In this document: positions 34,929 through 41,007 of the stretch, piece after piece
Layout: every line of letters starts with the position of its first letter
Numbering within the stretch: position 1 is the first letter of the stretch
From: an uncultured Roseburia sp.
Lineage (GTDB): Bacteria; Bacillota; Clostridia; Lachnospirales; Lachnospiraceae
DNA length: 41,007 bases
NCBI GenBank assembly: GCA_900756925.1
Contig: CAAELX010000042.1
Span: 1-41,007, forward strand
Reading direction: 5' to 3'
Position numbers and translations under genes: made by a program
The notes under the pieces: model-generated
What the model was told of the DNA's origin: nothing
Databases searched by the model: none
Seen by the model: only the letters and a program-made list of their open reading frames with translations

Positions 34929-36341
34929 CTATTGTTTCATTCTCTGGAAGAAGCTCTTAGTTTCTTTTACTACTACACCGCTTAAGGCAAACAGTGCAAT
35001 CATATTCGGCAGAGCCATCAGTCCATTGAAGATATCGGCGATCGTCCAGACCGCGCTGACGGTCATGTATGGTCCGATGAAGACTGCGAAGATATAAAAC
35101 CAGCGATAGATTTTTACATGCTTTAAATTGCCACCGCTTAAATATTCGAGGCACCGCTCACTGTAGTAATCCCATCCGAGGATGGTTGTGAAAGCGAAGA
35201 ATACGAGGCAGAGCATTAAAATAAAGGAGGAAAATCTTGCCGGAAACGGAAGTCCGTTCTGAAAAGCGTAAGTGGTGACCTCGACACCCTCTAAGCCCTC
35301 TACCTGCCATGCGCCTGTGAGGACGATGGAGAGACCGGTTAAGGTACAGATGACGATGGTATCGATGAACGTTCCTGTCATGCTGACAAGTCCCTGGCGT
35401 ACTGGCTCTTTTGTCTGGGCAGCTGCAGCAGCAATCGGGGCGCTTCCGAGTCCTGCCTCATTGGAGAAAATACCACGGGCAACACCTTTTTGCATCGCAA
35501 CGAACATACTTCCGACCGCACCACCGGTGACAGCCTTCGGTGTGAAAGCAGCGGTGACGATGATCTTAATGGCACCTGGTACCTCGCCAAGATTGCAGAT
35601 GATCAGAATAATGGCAAAGAGGAAGTAAATAATTGCCATAAACGGAACGATGATCTGGCTGACGCTGGCAATTCGTTTGACACCGCCGATCAATACAGCT
35701 GCGACACAGACGGTAAGGATTAAGGATGCGATGACAACGGACCAGGAATATTCGCCGAGGAACGGGAGAATCTGTACGCAGTGTGCATTGTCCGGGTCAA
35801 AAAAGCCGTTGATTGCACTTGCGATACCGTTTACCTGGCTGAAAGTACCAATACCGAACAGACCGACACAGACACCGAAGAATGCGAACAGCTTGGCAAG
35901 CCAGGTCCATTTTTTCCCCATACCCTGCTCAATATAATGGAAAGGACCGCCAAGGCTGTGACCGTCCGGTGCGACGACGCGGTACTTGACAGCGAGAAGT
36001 CCTTCGGAATATTTGGTTGCCATGCCAAGGAAGGCAGCTGCGACCATCCAGAACAGGGCACCGGGACCTCCGGCACAGACTGCGGTTGCAACACCGACGA
36101 TATTTCCGGTACCGATCGTTGCACTTAAGGCGGTACATAAAGCGGCAAAACTTGAGATCTCGCCCTCTGCCTCTTCCTCGTTCTGGATCATCCACTTTAA
36201 TGCAAGCGGAAGCTTGCGGATCTGTAAAAGCCCAAGCCGCACAGTGAGCAGCAGTCCGCCTGCCATAATTAACACCATAAGCGGTACACCCCAAACAAAA
36301 TCGTCTACGTGTACCAGAAAGTCATTGATCGTATTCCACAT
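34929..36341 (-). CDS. AGCS-family sodium:alanine/glycine symporter
   Basis: An integral membrane transporter of about 470 residues with ten or so hydrophobic segments, of the alanine/glycine:cation symporter family. Family motifs include SSFAALCTALSATIGTGNIVG (key GTGNIVGVATA), GGPGALFWM and SNEAGLGSAPIAAAAA. It takes up glycine or alanine with sodium. The frame is open up to 36512, but codons beyond 36341 translate the riboswitch. ATG 36341 is chosen because GGAGG lies 7 bp before it; ATG 36347 is only one base from the same site. Control by a glycine riboswitch indicates glycine as the physiological cue. A hairpin and the shared terminator follow the gene. Confidence 0.95.
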   Translation of the reverse strand: MWNTINDFLVHVDDFVWGVPLMVLIMAGGLLLTVRLGLLQIRKLPLALKWMIQNEEEAEGEISSFAALCTALSATIGTGNIVGVATAVCAGGPGALFWMVAAAFLGMATKYSEGLLAVKYRVVAPDGHSLGGPFHYIEQGMGKKWTWLAKLFAFFGVCVGLFGIGTFSQVNGIASAINGFFDPDNAHCVQILPFLGEYSWSVVIASLILTVCVAAVLIGGVKRIASVSQIIVPFMAIIYFLFAIILIICNLGEVPGAIKIIVTAAFTPKAVTGGAVGSMFVAMQKGVARGIFSNEAGLGSAPIAAAAAQTKEPVRQGLVSMTGTFIDTIVICTLTGLSIVLTGAWQVEGLEGVEVTTYAFQNGLPFPARFSSFILMLCLVFFAFTTILGWDYYSERCLEYLSGGNLKHVKIYRWFYIFAVFIGPYMTVSAVWTIADIFNGLMALPNMIALFALSGVVVKETKSFFQRMKQ

Positions 36342-36396
36342 TTTCATTCCTCCATTTGTTACTGTTTTCTGGAAAGCATCTGAGAGATCCCCATGG

Positions 36397-36433
36397 AAAA
36401 AAGAAGATCCCATATATGAAACATACATGGGAT
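36397..36433 (-). terminator. Riboswitch expression-platform terminator
   Basis: On the minus strand ATCCCATGTATG and CATATATGGGAT form a 12-bp stem (one G-U) with a TTT loop, followed by CTTCTTTTTT. Just upstream GAAGATAC...GTTG-type arms (36460-36473 with 36435-36445) can pair and may compete with it. Confidence 0.8.
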
Positions 36434-36470
36434 GGAAGATACAACGATAGAAATAGAATGTTGCAGTATC

Positions 36471-36640
36471 TTCTCTGTCCGCTTGCCTGAGAGATTCATA
36501 CGCGCTGCGCATGTTGCACCTTCGGCCCCCGGTTCATCCGGGTGTCTCCAGAGAGTCGATCCATTTACAGTTGCACCGGCTAACCGGCACCTGAGAGTGT
36601 TACTCCTTCGGCAGACAAATGTCATTTTCCTGCAAACTTC
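36471..36640 (-). promoter_or_regulatory. Tandem glycine riboswitch
   Basis: On the minus strand two gcvT-type aptamer signatures occur in series: GCCGAAGGAGTAACACTCTC followed by AGG, then GACTCTCTGGAGA, GCCGAAGGTGCAAC and AATCTCTCAGG with GGACAGAG at the end. These are hallmarks of glycine-binding aptamers 1 and 2. The terminator of the expression platform follows at 36433-36397 and the AGCS symporter gene next. Binding of glycine would set readthrough; the sign cannot be fixed by eye. Confidence 0.92.
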
Positions 36641-36657
36641 ATCTCGAAATGCTTTTT

Positions 36658-36685
36658 GTAACAATTTAACACAGTAAATTGTTAC
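36658..36685 (-). other. 11-bp inverted repeat at the start of the riboswitch transcript
   Basis: GTAACAATTTA and TAAATTGTTAC are exact inverted repeats with a 6-base spacer, located about 7-35 nt into the predicted transcript. It could be an operator for a regulator or a 5' stabilising hairpin. Confidence 0.5.
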
Positions 36686-36698
36686 GCTGTTTTTGAAA

Positions 36699-36727
36699 AC
36701 TATAACGTAACAGACAGGAAAATGCAA
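36699..36727 (-). promoter_or_regulatory. Promoter of the glycine riboswitch/symporter transcript
   Basis: On the minus strand TTGCAT (36727-36722), 17 bp, TATAGT (36704-36699). It is placed about 60 bp upstream of the first aptamer. Confidence 0.75.
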
Positions 36728-36937
36728 GCCCTCCAAGATCACTTTTTTAAGAAAACAATTAAAAAATGAAAACTAAAGCTTTGTTTATAAGAAATACTAA
36801 TAAAACAGAATAAGACAGAAGAATAATAATCCGAAATAAACAGAATAATATTGAAAAAAATGCAAATTGTCTTGATATTTTGGGGCATTTGAGAGAAACT
36901 AAAGCTAATAAAAAACGGAGAGAATAGGAGGTATCAG

Positions 36938-38407
36938 ATGTTAAAAGAGTGGAAAGCACCGGAACGGCCGTCAGAGGAGGAAGTAAAGACAAGACTTGCA
37001 GCAGCAAGAGAAAAATTAGCCGGGCAGCAGCTTCTCATCAAGGAGAAAAAGCTCCCGGTCTTTGTCCTTGCGGAAGGCTGGGGAACAGCCGGCAAAGGGT
37101 ATTGCATCGGACAGATTATAAAGAATATTGATCCGCGTTTTTTCAAGGTGGAATCCATGGGGGAGAAGACAGAGGAAGAGGGCAGAAAACCATTCCTGTA
37201 CCGTTATTTTAAACGGATCCCGGAGGAGGGCAAATTTGTCTTCTTGGATTCCGGCTGGATGGATGAGGTAGCAGGCGATAAGCTGCATGGCAGGCTTGAT
37301 GAGGAGGAGTATGCAAAGCGGATCGAGAGTGTGCGCCGTTTTGAGAGACAGCTTACAGATAACGGGTATCTTGTGATGAAGTTTTTCCTTCATATTTCAG
37401 AGAAAGAACAGGGAAAACGGATCGCGCTTCTTGCCGGGGAGAAGGACACAGAATGGCGTGTCAGCAAGAATGACTGCTGGCAGAACCATCATTATGAAAA
37501 ATGTGAGGCAGCATTCGGGGAATATTTAAAGAGTACGAACCTGCCGCAGGCGCCATGGTATATCATTGATGCAAAGTCGAGAAAGTGGTCAGAATTACAG
37601 ATTTTGGAAATCCTGACACAGGGGATTGATATTGCCTTAAGCAACCAGAAGATGGCAGTGCCGCTGTTACAGAACGTGTTCCCACTTAAGAAGATGCCGC
37701 TTCTTTCCGAGATTTCTCTGGATCAGACAATCGAGGAGGAAGCCTATAAGAAAGAGTTAAAGCAGCTTCAGACCCGGCTCGGAGAGCTTCACAACCGGCT
37801 GTACCGCAAGAAAGTACCGGTTATTATCGCCTATGAAGGATGGGATGCCGCAGGAAAGGGTGGCAATATCAAGCGGATCGCCGGTGCATTGGATCCAAGA
37901 GGTTATGAGGTACATCCGATCGCCAGCCCGGAGCCGCACGAGAAGGCAAGGCATTATCTGTGGCGCTTCTGGACAAGACTGCCGAAGACCGGTCATATCG
38001 CTATCTTCGACCGCACCTGGTATGGCAGGGTGATGGTGGAACGTCTGGAAGGCTTTTGCAGTGAAAATGACTGGATGCGGGCATACAATGAGATCAATGA
38101 ATTTGAGAAGGAACTCCACGACTGGGGTGCCGTCATCATCAAGTTCTGGGTGCAGATCGACAAAGAGACGCAATTAGTGCGCTTCAATGAGCGCCAGAAC
38201 ACGCCGGAGAAACAGTGGAAGATCACCGAGGAGGACTGGCGCAACCGAGAGAAATGGGATTCCTACGAGGAGGCGGTCAACGAAATGATCGCAAAGACCA
38301 GTACCGCCTATGCACCGTGGCATATCTTAGAGTCGAATGATAAGAAGTATGCGCGGATTAAGGCACTTAAGATCGTGATTGAGGAGCTGGAGAAAGCGCT
38401 GAAGTAA
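36938..38407 (+). CDS. pap: Polyphosphate:AMP phosphotransferase (two-domain PPK2)
   Basis: A 489-residue cytoplasmic protein with two tandem PPK2 domains, the layout of PAP enzymes that make ADP from AMP using polyphosphate. Domain 1 (about 1-240) has the P-loop-like EGWGTAGKG at 46-54, but in place of the lid motif FDRSWY it reads LDSGWMDEV. Domain 2 (about 265-489) is complete: EGWDAAGKGGNIKRI near 300, DPRGYEVHPI and FDRTWYGRVMVERLEGF. Catalysis therefore probably resides in domain 2. AGGAGG lies 6 bp before ATG 36938. A possible promoter is in the AT-rich 200 bp upstream but not clear. It is followed by a GH2 gene 69 bp later. Confidence 0.85.
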   Translation: MLKEWKAPERPSEEEVKTRLAAAREKLAGQQLLIKEKKLPVFVLAEGWGTAGKGYCIGQIIKNIDPRFFKVESMGEKTEEEGRKPFLYRYFKRIPEEGKFVFLDSGWMDEVAGDKLHGRLDEEEYAKRIESVRRFERQLTDNGYLVMKFFLHISEKEQGKRIALLAGEKDTEWRVSKNDCWQNHHYEKCEAAFGEYLKSTNLPQAPWYIIDAKSRKWSELQILEILTQGIDIALSNQKMAVPLLQNVFPLKKMPLLSEISLDQTIEEEAYKKELKQLQTRLGELHNRLYRKKVPVIIAYEGWDAAGKGGNIKRIAGALDPRGYEVHPIASPEPHEKARHYLWRFWTRLPKTGHIAIFDRTWYGRVMVERLEGFCSENDWMRAYNEINEFEKELHDWGAVIIKFWVQIDKETQLVRFNERQNTPEKQWKITEEDWRNREKWDSYEEAVNEMIAKTSTAYAPWHILESNDKKYARIKALKIVIEELEKALK

Positions 38408-38476
38408 AAAAGCGATACCAGCAAATACAGTATGACAGTATCGTCAACGGATGCACACAGCTGGGAGAAGAATGAA

Positions 38477-40312
38477 ATGATAAAAAACAGTCTGACGACA
38501 AAATGGGGAAGGACATGGACAGAGGAAAACAGGCATACAGAGTATCCGAGACCACAGATGGTGCGGGACAGTTATTTTTGTTTGAATGGGGAATGGGACT
38601 ATGCGATCTGTGCTAAAGCAGAGGTTTCTTCCTATGAAGGAATGATCCATGTGCCATTTTCCCCGGAAACAGCGCTCTCCGGGGTGGAGCGGACGGTAAT
38701 GCCTGAGGATTATCTTCATTACAGGAAGAAGCTGCGGCTGCCGGATGGTTTCTATGAACCAGGGCAGCAGGTGCTGCTTCATTTTGGGGCGGTGGATCAG
38801 GAATGTGAAGTTTTTTGGAATGGAATACGGCTTGGGGAACATCGAGGTGGCTATCTGCCGTTTACCTTCGATGTGACCGCGTATTTGCAGCAGGAAAATG
38901 AGCTGCGGCTGACGGTCCGGGATTTCACGGAACAGTCCCCGCACGCGCGGGGCAAGCAGAAACTTGTTCGGAAAGGGCATATGGCATCTATTTTCTATAC
39001 GCCGTCGAGCGGAATCTGGAAAACCGTCTGGATGGAGACGGTTCCACAAATTTACATCCGGGATGTGAAGCTGACACCGGAGTTTGACAGCGGATGTGTG
39101 AAGGTGGAACTTGAGATTGCCGGGGAAGGCGTGAAGGAGCCGGAAATCCGGGTAAGTTTCCAGGGAAATCCGTTAAAGACAGTTTTGACAGATCTGACAT
39201 CGGAAGAAAAAAAGGGTACAACGGGACATCTTGTATACAGAATCTGTCTTCCGGAGCAGGAGATCCATCCATGGACACCGGATCACCCGGATCTCTACGA
39301 CATGGAACTTACATATGGCACAGATTGTATCCGCACTTATTTCGGCATGAGAAAATTCCACCGCGCGAAGGATGACAACGGAATCTGGCGTTTTTACCTG
39401 AACAACCGGCCGTTCTTTTTCAATGGCGTATTAGATCAGGGGTACTGGCCGGAGAGCCTTCTGACACCGCCGACGGATGAGGCATTGGCGTATGATATTA
39501 AGCTCTTAAAAAGCTATGGATTCAATACGATCCGAAAGCATGTGAAAATCGAGTCAGACCGTTTCTACTATCATTGCGACAGGATGGGGATGATCGTCTG
39601 GCAGGATATGCCAAATGGCGGGGCAGATTACAACATGGTTTTTGTGACCTATCTCCCGAACGGATTTCCAAAGTTCGGACGGATCATAAAAGACAGTCAT
39701 TATGCACTCTTCCGGAGAACAGACAGGCAAGGCAGGATGCAATATGATGCCGATCTGAAAGGGATGGTGCAGATGCTGTACAATCATCCATCCATCGCAG
39801 TCTGGGTTCCTTTTAACGAGGGATGGGGACAGTTCAATGCCGGGAAGGCAACAGCGCGGGTTCAATCGGAGGATCACACCCGCCTGGTCAACGAAGCCTG
39901 TGGATGGTTTGACCAGGGCGGAGGAGATATGTACAGTATCCACAACTATCTGCGCAGACTGAAAGTGCGCCCACAAAGAGATCGTGTGACAGCCCTCACA
40001 GAGTTCGGAGGCTATGCTTATCCAGTGCCGGGGCATATGCTTTGCGAAAAAGAATTTGGCTATAAAGCTTATCAGTCCGTGGAAGAACTGATGGAGAGCT
40101 TTGTGAAGCTGTATGAGACAGAGATTATCCCGAATATCAGAAATGGACTTTGCAGCGCGATCTACACGCAGACGAGCGATATAGAGGAGGAGATCAATGG
40201 ATTTGTGACGTATGACAGGGAAGTGGAGAAGTTCGATGCCAAACGGATCCGGGAGGTGAATGCGAAGGTCATGCGGGAATTTGAACGGTGTGTGGGCATA
40301 GAACGAGGATGA
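38477..40312 (+). CDS. Glycoside hydrolase family 2 enzyme
   Basis: An intracellular beta-glycosidase of about 611 residues in the beta-galactosidase/beta-glucuronidase family. The N-terminal sugar-binding jelly-roll (LNGEWDYAIC, HYRKKLRLP, LLHFGAVDQECEVFWNG), an immunoglobulin-like middle domain and the TIM barrel (GVLDQGYWPESLLTPPTDE, GFNTIRKHVKIE) are in order. The acid/base Glu is about residue 448 in FNEGWGQF and the nucleophile Glu about 509 in LTEFGGYAY. There is no signal peptide. The frame is open from ATG 38432, but ATG 38477 has GGGAG 9 bp upstream and is preferred. The exact sugar is unknown; the form resembles the 600-residue GH2 group of gut Firmicutes. Confidence 0.88.
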   Translation: MIKNSLTTKWGRTWTEENRHTEYPRPQMVRDSYFCLNGEWDYAICAKAEVSSYEGMIHVPFSPETALSGVERTVMPEDYLHYRKKLRLPDGFYEPGQQVLLHFGAVDQECEVFWNGIRLGEHRGGYLPFTFDVTAYLQQENELRLTVRDFTEQSPHARGKQKLVRKGHMASIFYTPSSGIWKTVWMETVPQIYIRDVKLTPEFDSGCVKVELEIAGEGVKEPEIRVSFQGNPLKTVLTDLTSEEKKGTTGHLVYRICLPEQEIHPWTPDHPDLYDMELTYGTDCIRTYFGMRKFHRAKDDNGIWRFYLNNRPFFFNGVLDQGYWPESLLTPPTDEALAYDIKLLKSYGFNTIRKHVKIESDRFYYHCDRMGMIVWQDMPNGGADYNMVFVTYLPNGFPKFGRIIKDSHYALFRRTDRQGRMQYDADLKGMVQMLYNHPSIAVWVPFNEGWGQFNAGKATARVQSEDHTRLVNEACGWFDQGGGDMYSIHNYLRRLKVRPQRDRVTALTEFGGYAYPVPGHMLCEKEFGYKAYQSVEELMESFVKLYETEIIPNIRNGLCSAIYTQTSDIEEEINGFVTYDREVEKFDAKRIREVNAKVMREFERCVGIERG

Positions 40313-40440
40313 ACGAATGCATTACATTGCCGATGGTCATTGAACGTGAATCAACTGCAAAAAAACAATAAAGAATATATGAAATCTTTATGAAAGAAGT
40401 CCCAGGGTTCTTTACGGATGCGGCGTGCATGGTAAAATAG

Positions 40441-40459
40441 GTTCTGTAAACAACAGAAC
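40441..40459 (+). promoter_or_regulatory. Inverted repeat upstream of the TetR-type gene
   Basis: GTTCTGT and ACAGAAC flank a five-base centre, 22 bp before the ATG of the regulator. A weak promoter (TTTACG, 16 bp, TAAAAT ending about 40438) lies just ahead, so the repeat could be its own operator. Confidence 0.5.
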
Positions 40460-40480
40460 AGGAACAGATGGGAGAAAGAT

Positions 40481-40972
40481 ATGTCGAACACAACTAAGCT
40501 TGCACTGGAAGCATCCTTAAAAGAGCTTTTGAAAAAGAAACCATTTGACAAGATCACAATTGCAGATCTGACGGAGGACTGCGGGATCAGCCGCATGGCA
40601 TTTTATTACCACTTCAGGGATATTTATGATCTGGCAGAATGGGTGTGTGTTGAGGATGGAAAAAAGGCGTTACGGGACAAGAAGACCTATGACACCTGGC
40701 AAGAGGGATATTCGCAGATTTTTGAGGCAGTGCTGGAAAATAAACCTTTTATCCTGAATGTATACCATTCCGTGAGCCGGGAGAAGATTGAAAGCTTCTT
40801 ATATAAGTTGACGTATCAGCTGATCGTAGATGTGGTGGAGGAGAAATGTTCCAGAGATCATCTGCCGGAGGAGGATAAGCAGTTCATTGCAGATTTCTAC
40901 AAATACGGGTTGAACAAAATCGCTGCGCGATGGCCTGCCAAGGCTGTGGCGCAGCTTTCTTTTTCTCAATAA
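40481..40972 (+). CDS. TetR-family regulator (DhaS-like), divergent C-terminus
   Basis: A 163-residue regulator. The helix-turn-helix is KITIADLTEDCGISRMAFYY (key IADLTEDCGISRMAFYYHF), followed by a helical domain of the type seen in dihydroxyacetone-kinase-activator-like TetR proteins. It is shorter than the roughly 180-190 residues common for this group. The last 20 codons (from KYGLNKIAARW) do not look like the usual hydrophobic final helix and coincide with a terminator hairpin at 40922-40965, so the 3' end is probably truncated or shifted. GGGAGAAAG precedes ATG 40481. The target is unknown; it may be the gene itself. Confidence 0.8.
   Translation: MSNTTKLALEASLKELLKKKPFDKITIADLTEDCGISRMAFYYHFRDIYDLAEWVCVEDGKKALRDKKTYDTWQEGYSQIFEAVLENKPFILNVYHSVSREKIESFLYKLTYQLIVDVVEEKCSRDHLPEEDKQFIADFYKYGLNKIAARWPAKAVAQLSFSQ
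40922..40965 (+). terminator. Terminator inside the end of the TetR-type CDS
   Basis: GCTGCGC (40922-40928) pairs with GCGCAGC (40949-40955), with inner GCC/GGC pairs, followed by TTTCTTTTTC. It lies within the final codons of the upstream frame. Confidence 0.7.
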
Positions 40973-41007
40973 TAAAATAGGCAATGGCAATTCTTACCAG
41001 TATTTGA

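Noticed and set aside
36341..36512. N-terminal extension of the AGCS symporter up to 36512
   Set aside because: Those codons translate the glycine riboswitch and its terminator; GGAGG before ATG 36341 marks the real start.

Overview
The window looks like a chromosomal segment of a spore-forming Firmicute of the Lachnospiraceae (Clostridium cluster XIVa) type. This rests on the spoIIA operon, a CIRCE-controlled clpB, a valine T-box, a glycine riboswitch on an AGCS symporter, low-GC promoters with strong AGGAGG ribosome sites, and many family-typical protein variants. No tRNA, rRNA, CRISPR array or complete insertion sequence was found. The genus assignment is inference.

Layout. 1-4.6 kb: an Opp/Dpp-type peptide ABC transporter (fused double ATPase, permease B, permease C; no binding protein in view), interrupted by copies of a palindromic repeat. 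4.6-7.1 kb: decayed DNA with a broken Rpn-type nuclease gene, a carbon-nitrogen hydrolase and a third, inverted copy of the repeat. 7.1-13.6 kb: an ABC-F ATPase, then a very large RND exporter translationally coupled to its probable TetR repressor, with a TetR-like operator and a structured leader. 13.6-16.8 kb: T-box and valS. 16.9-20.3 kb: a small acidic protein, a zinc-ribbon/TPR membrane protein and spoIIAA-spoIIAB-sigF. 20.3-20.8 kb: remains of a GH115 glucuronidase gene. 20.8-29.8 kb: housekeeping genes clpB, trpS, dnaE and pfkA.

29.8-34.9 kb is the most interesting functional block. A GHKL histidine kinase and LytTR regulator (minus strand) face a MalT-like STAND/LuxR regulator. Downstream of the latter lie a 19-codon micro-ORF and a PqqD-like (RiPP recognition element) gene, closed by a strong terminator. 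A pair of 9-bp direct repeats spaced 21 bp start to start, the spacing typical of LytTR sites, lies upstream of the LuxR gene promoter. This suggests a cascade from extracellular signal to kinase, LytTR regulator, STAND regulator and a peptide/RRE cassette. 34.9-41 kb: an AGCS symporter under a tandem glycine riboswitch, a two-domain PPK2-type polyphosphate:AMP phosphotransferase, a GH2 glycosidase and a TetR-type regulator whose 3' end runs into a terminator.

The most unusual non-coding signal is a repeat of about 233 bp present three times (start of window, 3261-3494, 6844-7075). Its outer and inner stems differ in sequence between copies but stay complementary, while the junction sequences are nearly identical. 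This is the pattern of a structured RNA or a hairpin-forming mobile element.
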